From: Gordonia oryzae
GTDB taxonomy: Bacteria > Actinomycetota > Actinomycetes > Mycobacteriales > Mycobacteriaceae
Length of the DNA: 64,000 nucleotides
Direction of reading: 5' to 3'
NCBI RefSeq assembly: GCF_003797185.1
Contig: NZ_RKMH01000005.1
Coordinates: 186,001-250,000, forward strand
The notes under the pieces are model-generated. The model was not told the origin of the DNA. It made no database searches and was given only the letters and a program-made list of their open reading frames with translations. The translations under genes were made by a program, and so were the position numbers. Positions 45,359-53,365 of the stretch are shown here, in pieces. Position 1 is the stretch's first letter; each line of letters starts with the position of its first letter.

Positions 45359-45682
45359 GTGGTAGAGGACGTTGGTTCGCTGACCGTCGTCGCACTTGGC
45401 GTCATCCCCGCCTATCTGTTGTCCCTCGCGACGAAAAGCGCAGGGCTGCTTCGCATTGCGTCCGAGGTGGAGAAGCAGGGACTCGGCCGCACCGAGTTTC
45501 CCGCCACGCCGTGTCCCGAGGGCATACCGGTCACAGTCATGCGCACCACCGAAGAGTTACTTGTCGCCACCGACGAGGTCAAATACATGTTCGGTCCCAT
45601 CGACTCCTACGACGGAGCATCTGGGTTGTTCCCCTGCGGCCCGATCTCTCGTCAGCCGGCCGGTTCGGTGACGATCCGGTAG
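45359..45682 (+). CDS. Hypothetical small protein (doubtful)
   Basis: 107-residue frame from a GTG: one hydrophobic stretch LTVVALGVIPAYLLSLA, then SEVEKQGLGRTEFPATPCPE and TTEELLVATDEVKYMFGPID. I do not recognise it. The codons look plausible for this genome, but its 3' end overlaps the convergent amidase by 31 bp and there is no ribosome site, so it may be the end of a decayed gene. Confidence 0.3.
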   Translation: MVEDVGSLTVVALGVIPAYLLSLATKSAGLLRIASEVEKQGLGRTEFPATPCPEGIPVTVMRTTEELLVATDEVKYMFGPIDSYDGASGLFPCGPISRQPAGSVTIR

Positions 45683-47688
45683 TCAGCGGTGGTTGCGCCG
45701 TGCTCGGCCGTCACGACCACCAAGACCAGCGTGCCATAGGGGTCACGCCACGACGAGTGGGTCCGGCGAAGTTCGGCGGTCGGCACTTGTGTTGTCGCCG
45801 TGAACGAGTGGTCGTCGCGGCCGACCTCCACCGCCGAGCCGTCGACGAAAATTTGCACCATCGGGGCATCGGTGCATCCGGTGATCTCGATGATGGTGAC
45901 GTCGCCATCGCCGCGAGCCGTTGCGGTCATCGCGAGTTCGGGGGCAGCACCAGCGGCGAGGGTTCCCGGCCGGGTGAGTGTGGGCAGTTCGGGGGTTCGC
46001 GGTGGCGCCGTGCGCCGATGGGTCCGGTGCTCGAATGCCCACCCGTAGGCGAGCAGTGCGTTGTCGGTGTAGGCCCGCCCGGCGAATGTCAGGTTCACTG
46101 GCATGCCAATGTCGCTCATCGTCCCCATGGTGAGGTTGACCGTCGGAATGCCGTAATGCCTGATCATGGTGTTGCCCGTCGACACCCACACCCCGTTGGC
46201 CATGGCGCGATTGTGAGCCTGTGGGTCGGTGTCGGCATCGGCGGCCCCGACGTCGAGAGCCGACGGGAACACCAGTGCATCAAGGCCCAGCTCGTCGAGC
46301 CAGTCCTCGAAGTCGTTGCGGCGCAGTCTTTCCAGGCCCCGAACGCCCTCGGCGAGGTTGGGGATCTCGGTGAGCGGGGCGATGCCCTGCGCTGCGCGGT
46401 GGGGGTACTCGCTGATGTCGAGGTTGTAGCGCGCGTAGTAGCCGTCGAGCGGGTCGGGGATCGCACCGTCGGGTAGCGGGAAGATCAGCTCGCCCTTGAC
46501 GTTTTCGAGGCGGTGCAGCGTCGGATCGCCGGTTGCCTGCAAGAAGTCATCCCACGCCCAGATGGTGAGATCCCACATCTCGGCGTCAAAGAAGCCGGTT
46601 GGCAGGATGCCCCGAGCGTAGCCGTCCTGGGCGCCGGGACGGTCGAGTTCGTAATTGGTCAGCGCCGGGAAGTCGACGTCGACCACTGTGGCGCCCGCGG
46701 CCTCGAGGTCGGCGCGAGCACGCTCCCATAACTGCATCACCGACGGCCGCGGGGTGATCGGCCAACCGGCCTGATCGTCCTGGCCGAGAATGATGCGAGG
46801 TGCGCCGAAACGTTTGCCGTGCAACGCATCCCTATCGCGCAGGTCGAGGTAGGAGGCGGGTCGAATTTGTGATGCGGCGGGTAGGCTCACCCACGGCTGG
46901 GTGCGCCAGAAGTCGCCGCGGGTCTGAGGATCGTCAGCGACGAGCACATCGAGTAGCGCCAGCATGTCATCCATCGTGCGGGTATGCGGCACCACCACGT
47001 CCATGGTCGGTGTCAGCGGCCAGTTACCGCGCACCGAGATGACACCCCGGGAGGGGGTATAGGCGGCCAGCGCGTTGTTGGACGCCGGGGACCGCCCGCT
47101 CGACCAGGTTTCCTCGCCGAGGCCGAAGGCCGCCATGCTCGCCGCCGTCGACACGCCCGATCCGTTCGAGGACCCGGAGAGATATGCCGCCGCGAGATAG
47201 TTGCCGTTGTAGGGACTTTCGGCACGGCCGTACACGCCGCGTTGCATTCCTCCGTTGGCCATCGGTGGCATGTTGGTCAGGCCCATGCAGATCGCTCCGG
47301 CAGCGCGAAGCCGCTCGATGGTGAAGGCGTCGTTGCCCGCGATCAGATTCTCGAAGGCAGGAGATCCTGCCGCCACCGATAGTCCCGCAACTCGGTAGCT
47401 GTCCTTGGCGGTGTAGGGAATCCCATCGAACGGACCGAGTATCTCCCCGCGAGAACGCCGTTCGTCGGAGGCGCGGGCCTCGTCGAACATCCTCGGATTG
47501 AGCACCGGGATCGCGTTGAGTGTGGTGCCGTGGCGGTCGTAATGCGCGATGCGGTTGAGGTAGGCGGCGACCAGCTCGACGGCGGTCACCTGGCCCTGCG
47601 CGAGTGCCTGGCTCAGCTCGGCGATCGACGTCTCCACCACCGGCGGAGTCTGTGCAGGGGGAGCGTTCTCCGGGCGGCGGCTGGTCAT
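45652..47688 (-). CDS. Amidase-signature family enzyme with C-terminal extension
   Basis: 678 residues. Catalytic triad of the amidase signature: Lys in GIPYTAKDSYRVAG and the serine pair in YLSGSSNGSGVSTAASMAAF, GLGEET. GAICMGLTNMPPMANGG, VLISVR-type text and LDALVFPSALDVGA follow. After about residue 560 there is an extra beta-rich domain (AMTATARGDGDVTIIEITGC to ADYRIVTEP). It probably hydrolyses an amide released in the same pathway as the agmatine deiminase, but the substrate is unknown. ATG 47688 overlaps the deiminase stop (ATGA). Confidence 0.88.
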   Translation of the reverse strand: MTSRRPENAPPAQTPPVVETSIAELSQALAQGQVTAVELVAAYLNRIAHYDRHGTTLNAIPVLNPRMFDEARASDERRSRGEILGPFDGIPYTAKDSYRVAGLSVAAGSPAFENLIAGNDAFTIERLRAAGAICMGLTNMPPMANGGMQRGVYGRAESPYNGNYLAAAYLSGSSNGSGVSTAASMAAFGLGEETWSSGRSPASNNALAAYTPSRGVISVRGNWPLTPTMDVVVPHTRTMDDMLALLDVLVADDPQTRGDFWRTQPWVSLPAASQIRPASYLDLRDRDALHGKRFGAPRIILGQDDQAGWPITPRPSVMQLWERARADLEAAGATVVDVDFPALTNYELDRPGAQDGYARGILPTGFFDAEMWDLTIWAWDDFLQATGDPTLHRLENVKGELIFPLPDGAIPDPLDGYYARYNLDISEYPHRAAQGIAPLTEIPNLAEGVRGLERLRRNDFEDWLDELGLDALVFPSALDVGAADADTDPQAHNRAMANGVWVSTGNTMIRHYGIPTVNLTMGTMSDIGMPVNLTFAGRAYTDNALLAYGWAFEHRTHRRTAPPRTPELPTLTRPGTLAAGAAPELAMTATARGDGDVTIIEITGCTDAPMVQIFVDGSAVEVGRDDHSFTATTQVPTAELRRTHSSWRDPYGTLVLVVVTAEHGATTADYRIVTEPAG

Positions 47689-48719
47689 CACAGCTCCACG
47701 ACGGCGGGCTGTTGCTGGGTGATGCAGTGGATCCCGCCGCCACGCGCCAGGATCTCCCGCGCGTCGATGGTCACCACGCGCCGTCCGGGGTACACGGCGG
47801 CGAGGATCTCGGCGGCGCGCTCGTCGGCGGCGGGCTCGCCGTAGCCGCAGGCGATCACGCCGTCATTGACGACGAGATGGTTGATGTAGCTGTAGTCGAC
47901 GAAGCCGGTCTCGTCGCGAATCGTCTCGGGGGCGGGCAGGTCGACGATGTTCCATCGGCGCCCCGCGGCATCGGTGGTCCCGGCGAGGAAGTCACGGAGC
48001 TCGCGCATCACGGCGTGGTCGGGGTGTTCGGGGTTGGGCTGCTGGTGCAGGAGCAGCGTTCCGGGGGAGGGTATGGTCGCGACCATGTCGATATGCCCGC
48101 GGGTGCCGAAGCGCTCGTAGTCGCGGGTCAGTCCGCGCGGCAGCCAGATGACCTTCTGCGCGCCCAGTGTGCGGGCAAGTTCGGCTTCGACGGTTTCCTT
48201 GGTCGCGTAAGGGTTTCGGCCGGGATCGAGCTGGACGGTCTCGGTGATCAGGACGGTGCCCTCGCCGTCGACGTGGATCGCGCCGCCTTCCTGGACGAGC
48301 ATGGAGCTGATGACCGGCACTCCCGCGGCCTCGGCGACGACGCGTCCGATGCGGCGGTCGTTGTCCCATTCGGCCCACTCCTGGGCGCCCCAGCCGTTGA
48401 AGGTCCAGTCCACCGCGGCCAGGTGGCCCGCACCGTCGGTGACGAAGGTCGGGCCGATGTCGCGCATCCAGGCGTCGTCGAGTTCAGCCTCGATGATGTC
48501 GATGCCGGCAGTGAGCATCGTGTGGGCGCGGGTGGTTTCGGTCGGGTCGACGACCACCGTCACCGGTTCGAACTCGGAGACCGTGTTGGCCACCGTACTC
48601 CAAGCGGTATAGGCGGTTTCGGCGTCGGCGGGGCTCTCGGCGAGGGTGGTGTTGGCCCTCGGGAAGGCCATCCACACGCGGTCGTGCCGTGCGGTCTCGG
48701 CTGGCATGGTCCACGACAC
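47688..48719 (-). CDS. Agmatine deiminase-type enzyme (peptidylarginine deiminase family)
   Basis: 343-residue guanidine-modifying enzyme. TMPAETARHDRVWMAFP is the family N-terminus; ELDDAWMRDIGPTFV and VDWTFNGWG, GHIDMVATI (catalytic His), FVDYSYINHLVVNDGVI and the nucleophile cysteine in ARGGGIHCITQQQP are all kept. Expected reaction: agmatine to N-carbamoylputrescine. N-carbamoylputrescine is normally cleaved by a nitrilase-type enzyme; here an amidase-signature enzyme is coupled instead. GTG 48719 or ATG 48707. Confidence 0.9.
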   Translation of the reverse strand: MSWTMPAETARHDRVWMAFPRANTTLAESPADAETAYTAWSTVANTVSEFEPVTVVVDPTETTRAHTMLTAGIDIIEAELDDAWMRDIGPTFVTDGAGHLAAVDWTFNGWGAQEWAEWDNDRRIGRVVAEAAGVPVISSMLVQEGGAIHVDGEGTVLITETVQLDPGRNPYATKETVEAELARTLGAQKVIWLPRGLTRDYERFGTRGHIDMVATIPSPGTLLLHQQPNPEHPDHAVMRELRDFLAGTTDAAGRRWNIVDLPAPETIRDETGFVDYSYINHLVVNDGVIACGYGEPAADERAAEILAAVYPGRRVVTIDAREILARGGGIHCITQQQPAVVEL

Positions 48720-48742
48720 CTGATGTTCCCCTTGCTGTCAGA

Positions 48743-48762
48743 TATTGATCTGATGGTCAATA
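48743..48762. promoter_or_regulatory. Operator 1 of the TetR–deiminase divergent region
   Basis: TATTGA-N8-TCAATA, perfect inverted repeat, 23 bp upstream of the deiminase start. It has the same arms and spacer as the copy at 48813, which marks it as a specific dimer-binding site, most likely for the adjacent TetR protein. Confidence 0.75.
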
Positions 48763-48812
48763 ACTGGCGAGAGTACGGGCCTGTTGCGCTGTATGTCAAG
48801 GGTTTCGTCCAT

Positions 48813-48832
48813 TATTGATAGACGGATCAATA
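48813..48832. promoter_or_regulatory. Operator 2 of the TetR–deiminase divergent region
   Basis: TATTGA-N8-TCAATA, second copy, exactly 70 bp from the first and 103 bp before the TetR ATG. The two sites sit in AT-rich DNA within a very GC-rich chromosome, where the divergent promoters should be. Confidence 0.75.
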
Positions 48833-48935
48833 TCCGGGTTCGTGATCATCTACCGTGTACTGGTGGTGATCTTGCGACAGCGTATGGAGGTTCTCGACGC
48901 CCCGCCTTGGCGACTCCGGCCGGACCGGAGTCCGT

Positions 48936-49574
48936 ATGAGTAGGTCGTCGAGTGCGGTCCGACCGCGCGCCGCGCGCAAGTCGCCCGAGGAGCGCGCGCA
49001 GGAGATCCGTTCGGCTGCATGTGAACTCGCCCGCAGTGACGGCCTCCCAGCGCTGACCCTGCGGTCGGTGGCCGCCCGGATCGGCGTCGCCCCGGCGCTC
49101 GTGGCCCATTACGAGCCGAGTATGGACGAGCTCGTCGCCGCCACCTTCACCACCGTGACCACCGCGGAGGTCGAGGAGATCGCCGAACTACTTGCCGAAG
49201 CGCCGTCGGCCACCGACAAACTACGTCGACTCGTCGCGACACTGTTGGAACCCTCTCGGGACGACGTGACCACGGTGTGGGCCGATGCCTTCAGTCTGGG
49301 CCGCACCAACGACTCACTCGCCGCTGCGGTGCGCGCGGTGATGGACACCTGGCGGTCGCTCGTTGTCGGGGTGATCGAGGAGGGCGTCGCGTCGGGGGAG
49401 TTCACCACCGATGAGCCGGCGGATGTGGCGTGGCAATTCCTCGGCATGGTCGACGGTGTCAACGCGCACGCCCTGGTGCACTACGCCGGCACACCCGACC
49501 GCGGGCGCCTGGTATGTCGCGCCCTGGAGAACGAGCTCGGTCTTGCTCACGGCACTCTGCGAACCTCGAGCTGA
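48936..49574 (+). CDS. TetR-family regulator of the deiminase/amidase operon
   Basis: 212 residues. N-terminal helix-turn-helix LPALTLRSVAARIGVAPALV with AHYEPSMDELVAATF; the C-terminal effector domain is helical and includes EFTTDEPADVAWQFLGMVDG. Divergent from the deiminase gene with two matching palindromes between, so autoregulation and control of the catabolic genes are expected. The ligand may be agmatine or a related amine. ATG 48936. Confidence 0.88.
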   Translation: MSRSSSAVRPRAARKSPEERAQEIRSAACELARSDGLPALTLRSVAARIGVAPALVAHYEPSMDELVAATFTTVTTAEVEEIAELLAEAPSATDKLRRLVATLLEPSRDDVTTVWADAFSLGRTNDSLAAAVRAVMDTWRSLVVGVIEEGVASGEFTTDEPADVAWQFLGMVDGVNAHALVHYAGTPDRGRLVCRALENELGLAHGTLRTSS

Positions 49575-49993
49575 ATGCCTTCGGGGACAATCGAATAGGT
49601 GCGCTCGTGTGCTGCCGGGCGTGGATGGTGTTCGACAAGTGGCCAGGGCAAGTAACGAGGGACGCCGAGGTCGCCAACTGGACTTGGGCAACATCGTCGG
49701 GATTCCGCTGCGGCTGTATCGACGTCGTCAACTGAGGGCGGATGTTGTGGCCACCGTCAGCACGGTGGAGACGAGAAGACCGATCCACGGATGTCGTGTG
49801 AGCTTCGCGTTCGACCATTCCGCTGATCGGCTGTGTGGTGCGAGTCGATGCCTACCAACCAGCGATTCCTTCGAGAGAGTAGTGAGCTCACTATTGACTG
49901 GCCGCAAGGCCCACTCTATTCACCCACTGCGGAAAGGTCTGGCGCGTGAGCGTTGTTCTCGCCGCGAAGATCGGTGATCAACAGCGTTTTCCT
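49575..49993. other. Intergenic region, no gene seen
   Basis: About 420 bp between the TetR gene and the tRNA. Frames are short and unlike known proteins, and I see no strong palindrome or terminator. A short AGAGTAGTGAGCTCACTATT, partly self-complementary (AGTGAGCTCACT), lies near 49877-49897. Confidence 0.4.
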
Positions 49994-50070
49994 GGTGCCC
50001 TCGGGGGGAGTCGAACCCCCAACACACGGGTTTTGAATCCGTTGCCTCTGCCAATTGGGCTACGAGGGCA
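49994..50070 (-). tRNA. tRNA with CAA anticodon (Leu), short variable region
   Basis: Minus-strand cloverleaf: acceptor GCCCTCG/CGAGGGC, A73 and an encoded CCA (49994-49996); D arm GCC...GGC with AATTGGCAGA loop; anticodon arm ACGGA-TTCAAAA-CCCGT, giving anticodon CAA; T arm GGGGG-TTCGACT-CCCCC. CAA reads the Leu codon UUG. The variable region is only GTGTT (5 nt), whereas Leu tRNAs are normally class II with a long arm, and 31-39 is an A·C mismatch. Mycobacteria also carry a Leu tRNA just before pdtaR. Confidence 0.85.
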
Positions 50071-50213
50071 TGCAACTGCGTTGAGCTGCGGGACCAGTCT
50101 AGTAGATCGGCCGAGTAGCGATTCAACCGGTACGCTTCCCCTCATCGTCCGTCGTGCGCGATGGGCGTGGCCTGGGTGTTCACGCAGGTCGAGCGCGCGA
50201 GGTGGAGGAGGGG

Positions 50214-50840
50214 ATGGTGACGGTGGCGGACAGTGCGTCGGTAACGCCGGACGGAACGCAGGTGGGCCACAAGGTTCTCGTGGCCGAGGACGACTCGCTG
50301 ATCCGGATGGACCTCATCGAGATGTTGCGCGAAGAGGGCTACGACGTCGTCGGTGAGGCACCCAATGGTCAGGCGGCCGTCGAGTTGACCGAACAGCTCG
50401 CCCCCGATCTGGTGATCATGGACATCAAGATGCCCGTCCGGGACGGAATCGATGCGGCCGGCGAGATCGCGAGCAAGCGTCTGGCCCCGGTGGTCATGCT
50501 CACCGCGTTCAGTCAGCGCGACTTCATCGAGAAGGCCCGCGAGGCCGGAGCGATGGCCTATCTGGTGAAGCCCTTCACCAAGGCGGATCTCGTGCCCGCC
50601 ATCGAGGTGGCGGTCAGCCGGTATCAGGAACTTCGCGAACTCGAGAACGAGGTAGCGTCGATGGCCGATCGTCTCGAGACCCGAAAACTCGTCGAGCGGG
50701 CCAAAGGCTTGCTGATGGAGAAGCAGACGTTGTCCGAACCTGAGGCGTTCAAGTGGATCCAGCGCGCCGCGATGGATCGCCGTACCACGATGAAGGCCGT
50801 CGCGCAGGTCGTGGTGGAGACACTCGGTCCGCAGGAGTGA
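50214..50840 (+). CDS. pdtaR: ANTAR-domain response regulator (PdtaR)
   Basis: 208 residues. Receiver domain: KVLVAEDDSLIRMDLIEML, phospho-acceptor Asp in DLVIMDIKMPVRDG, VVMLTAFSQRDF and YLVKPFTKADL. C-terminal ANTAR RNA-binding helices: ETRKLVERAKGLLMEKQTLS and EAFKWIQRAAMDRRTTMKAV. ANTAR proteins bind dual hairpins in mRNA and prevent termination. The partner kinase PdtaS is not in this window. ATG 50214 has GGAGG 5 bp upstream; GTG 50217 is possible. Confidence 0.93.
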   Translation: MVTVADSASVTPDGTQVGHKVLVAEDDSLIRMDLIEMLREEGYDVVGEAPNGQAAVELTEQLAPDLVIMDIKMPVRDGIDAAGEIASKRLAPVVMLTAFSQRDFIEKAREAGAMAYLVKPFTKADLVPAIEVAVSRYQELRELENEVASMADRLETRKLVERAKGLLMEKQTLSEPEAFKWIQRAAMDRRTTMKAVAQVVVETLGPQE

Positions 50841-50887
50841 CCTCGACGGGTCGTTCGTTAAATCTCTGAAACAAGCTTGATGCGCAT

Positions 50888-50918
50888 CTGCGCGGTTTCG
50901 CTCGGTTAGCCCGCGCAG
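50888..50918 (+). terminator. Possible terminator hairpin after pdtaR
   Basis: CTGCGCGG and CCGCGCAG form an 8-bp perfect stem around a 15-nt loop, 48 bp after the pdtaR stop. There is no U-tract. It may separate pdtaR from the liv transcript. Confidence 0.35.
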
Positions 50919-50965
50919 GTCGGTCGTCGGGTCTATGTTCCTCTCAGGGTCTACGGGGTAGATCT

Positions 50966-50980
50966 CCCGGCGACGCCGGG
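50966..50980 (+). promoter_or_regulatory. Small hairpin in the livK leader
   Basis: CCCGGC-GAC-GCCGGG, a perfect 6-bp stem with 3-nt loop ending 23 bp before the livK ATG. It may protect the mRNA 5' end or affect initiation. It does not look like a paired hexaloop ANTAR target. Confidence 0.4.
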
Positions 50981-51003
50981 TGGGCGGATGAGAGGCAACA
51001 AGT

Positions 51004-52230
51004 ATGCGACGTCGAATGGCGACCGCAGCGATCGCGGTGACACTGACTGGAATCCTCGCAGTCTCAGCGTGTAGTAACAAGTCCACTGATTCTGGGTCCG
51101 GTGCGAGTGGCTCGTCGGCAAGTAATTCGGGTTTGACGATTTCGGCTCTCAACCAGATCAATACCCAGGGTAAAGAGGTTCCGCCGGCCGCGGAGTCGGC
51201 GGCCCTGAACCCGGCCCAGCCCGGCGGCGCCAAGTGCGATCCGTCGACCATCGCCATGGCCGGAGCCCTCACCGGCTCCAACGCGGCACTCGGTATCAAC
51301 ATCGTCAACGGTGCGCAGCTCGCCGTCGATCAGCACAACAAGGCGAATCCCGACTGCAAGATCACCTTGAAGCGCTTCGACACCGAGGGAGACCCGCAGA
51401 AGGCCACCCAGGTCGCCCCGCAGATCACCAACGACAACTCGATCATCGGTTTGATCGGTCCGGCGTTCTCGGGTGAGACCAAGGCCACCGGCAGCATCTT
51501 CAATCAGGCCGGTCTGGTGTCGGTCACCGCCTCGGCCACCAATGCCGCGCTGACACGGAACGGCTGGAAGACCTTCTTCCGCGGGCTGGCCAATGACGAC
51601 TCTCAGGGTGCGGCGGTCGGCAAGTATCTGACCAACTCGCTGGGCAAGAAGAAGGTCTGTGTCATCGAGGACGACAGCGCCTACGGTGTCGGCCTGGCCG
51701 CGGTGGTGACCAAGTCACTCGGCTCGGCTGCCGATTCGAACTGCTCGGGCAAGGTCAAGACCGGTGAGCGCGACTTCTCCGCGATCATCTCAAAGGTGAC
51801 CAACGCCAGTCCCGACGCCGTGTTCTACGCCGGGTACTACGCCGAGGCAGCGCCGTTGGCTCAGCAGCTGAAGTCGGCCGCACCCAATGTGACCTTCGCG
51901 TCCGGTGATGGCACGAACGATCCGCAATTTGTTGCCCAGGCCGGAGATTCGGCCAAGGGTGCCTACCTGTCGTGCCCGTGTGGTCCGGCGCCGGCAACGC
52001 TGGCCAAGGAGTACCAGGCGGCGTTCAACCAGGCCTCCGGCGTCTACTCGGTGCAGGCCTACGACATCGCCTCGATCATGATGAAGGGCATCGAAAAGGG
52101 CAACACCACCCGATCGAAGTTGCTGGAGTTCATCCGGACCTACAAGGGTCAGGGTCTGGCCGGCCCGTACTCGTGGACACCGGACGGCGAGCTCTCCTCG
52201 TCCCTGATCTGGGTCTACCAGGTCAAGTAA
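51004..52230 (+). CDS. livK: Branched-chain amino-acid ABC transporter, substrate-binding lipoprotein
   Basis: 408-residue exported lipoprotein: basic start MRRRMATAAIAVT, hydrophobic core, lipobox LAVSAC with Cys about 23, then a serine/glycine linker. The mature part is a type I periplasmic-binding fold: AMAGALTGSNAALGI, NGAQLAVDQHN, IIGLIGPAFSGETKA, VCVIEDDSAYGVGLA, DAVFYAGYYAEAAPLAQQL. First gene of livKHMGF. Ligand is probably leucine, isoleucine or valine, but this family also binds amides and other amino acids. Confidence 0.92.
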   Translation: MRRRMATAAIAVTLTGILAVSACSNKSTDSGSGASGSSASNSGLTISALNQINTQGKEVPPAAESAALNPAQPGGAKCDPSTIAMAGALTGSNAALGINIVNGAQLAVDQHNKANPDCKITLKRFDTEGDPQKATQVAPQITNDNSIIGLIGPAFSGETKATGSIFNQAGLVSVTASATNAALTRNGWKTFFRGLANDDSQGAAVGKYLTNSLGKKKVCVIEDDSAYGVGLAAVVTKSLGSAADSNCSGKVKTGERDFSAIISKVTNASPDAVFYAGYYAEAAPLAQQLKSAAPNVTFASGDGTNDPQFVAQAGDSAKGAYLSCPCGPAPATLAKEYQAAFNQASGVYSVQAYDIASIMMKGIEKGNTTRSKLLEFIRTYKGQGLAGPYSWTPDGELSSSLIWVYQVK

Positions 52231-52242
52231 GTCCTACACATC

Positions 52243-52281
52243 CGGTGCGCCCGGCCACCGTCCGGTGGTCCGGGCGCACCG
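52243..52281 (+). promoter_or_regulatory. Long hairpin between livK and livH
   Basis: CGGTGCGCCCGG pairs perfectly with CCGGGCGCACCG, and inside it CCACC pairs with GGTGG around GTCC; one unpaired T. This gives a 17-bp stem 13 bp after the livK stop, without a U-tract. Such structures after a binding-protein gene usually reduce read-through or protect the upstream mRNA, giving more binding protein than permease. Confidence 0.7.
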
Positions 52282-52318
52282 CGTGTTGCTGCTCTCATCC
52301 GGCTGAAGGGGAGGAAAC

Positions 52319-53365
52319 GTGAGCACACTCTTCGCGGCGGCCCAGACGACCACCGACGTGGCGTCGACCATCGGCTTCGACGTCCACTCGCTCGTCGACG
52401 GTTTCTGGGGTCTGACCATCGAGGGATTGACCTATGGATCGGTGTATGCGCTTGTCGCAGTGGGTTACACACTGGTCTACGGCGTGTTGAGATTGATCAA
52501 CTTCGCGCATTCCGAGGTGTTCATGCTTGGCATGTTCGGCACCTATATCGGCCTGCTCATCATGCGTTTTAGTCCGTCGGGCAACGTCTACGCCGAGGGC
52601 ACGCTGATGACCGTGGTGTATCTCGCGCTAGCGGGACTGTGCGGCATGGTCGTGGCCGGCGGTGCCGCCGTCGGATTGGAGTTCGTCGCCTATCGACCAC
52701 TTCGACGCCGCAACGCCAAACCACTGGCGTTCCTCATCACCGCCATCGGCATGTCGTTCGTGCTCCAGGAGTTCGTGCACTACGTGCTACCCAAGGTGCC
52801 GGTGGACCCGCCGCTCGGGGGCTCCAGCGCGCAGCCGACGATCCAGCTGGTCCAGGCCGTCGAGGAGTTCACCATCTTCGGTGCGCCGGTCACCAACCTC
52901 ACGATGGTGATCATCCTGTCGGCGATCGCGTTGGCGCTCGGCACTGATTTCATGATCAACAAGACGCGGTTGGGACGCGGTATCCGGTCGGTGGCCCAGG
53001 ACCCGGACGCGGCCCTGCTCATGGGGGTCTCGCGGGAGCGAATCATTCTGGTCACCTTCTTGATCGGCGGCCTGCTCGCCGGCGCCGCGGCACTGCTCTA
53101 CACCCTGCGTGTGCCGAACGGAATCATCTTCAACGGCGGATTCATCTTGGGCATCAAAGCGTTCTGCGCGGCGGTGCTCGGTGGCATCGGCAACGTGCGC
53201 GGCGCGCTTCTCGGCGGGCTGCTGCTCGGGGTGATGGAGAACTACGGATCGGTGGTCCTCGGCAACCAGTGGAAAGACGTGGTGGCCTTCGCCTTGCTGA
53301 TCCTGGTGCTCATGTTCCGTCCGACGGGCATCCTGGGAGAGAAGCTCGGAAAGGCCAGGGTATGA
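52319..53365 (+). CDS. livH: Branched-chain amino-acid ABC transporter permease LivH
   Basis: 348-residue inner-membrane permease with eight or so spans. LTYGSVYALVAVGYTLVYGV and LRLINFAHSEVFMLG are the LivH N-terminal signature; GRGIRSVAQDPDAALLMGVS is the coupling-helix region contacting the ATPase, and KAFCAAVLGGIGNVRGALLG follows. GTG 52319 with GGAGGAAAC directly upstream. The stop overlaps livM (ATGA). Confidence 0.94.
   Translation: MSTLFAAAQTTTDVASTIGFDVHSLVDGFWGLTIEGLTYGSVYALVAVGYTLVYGVLRLINFAHSEVFMLGMFGTYIGLLIMRFSPSGNVYAEGTLMTVVYLALAGLCGMVVAGGAAVGLEFVAYRPLRRRNAKPLAFLITAIGMSFVLQEFVHYVLPKVPVDPPLGGSSAQPTIQLVQAVEEFTIFGAPVTNLTMVIILSAIALALGTDFMINKTRLGRGIRSVAQDPDAALLMGVSRERIILVTFLIGGLLAGAAALLYTLRVPNGIIFNGGFILGIKAFCAAVLGGIGNVRGALLGGLLLGVMENYGSVVLGNQWKDVVAFALLILVLMFRPTGILGEKLGKARV

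Noticed and set aside
49994-50070. Plus-strand tRNA with TTG anticodon (Gln)
   Set aside because: The anticodon arm also pairs on the plus strand, but the TTCGACT T-loop, the D-loop and the encoded CCA are only correct on the minus strand.
50841-51003. ANTAR dual-hairpin target or riboswitch upstream of livK
   Set aside because: The two hairpins have 15-nt and 3-nt loops, not paired hexaloops with the expected A and G positions; no known riboswitch core was recognised.
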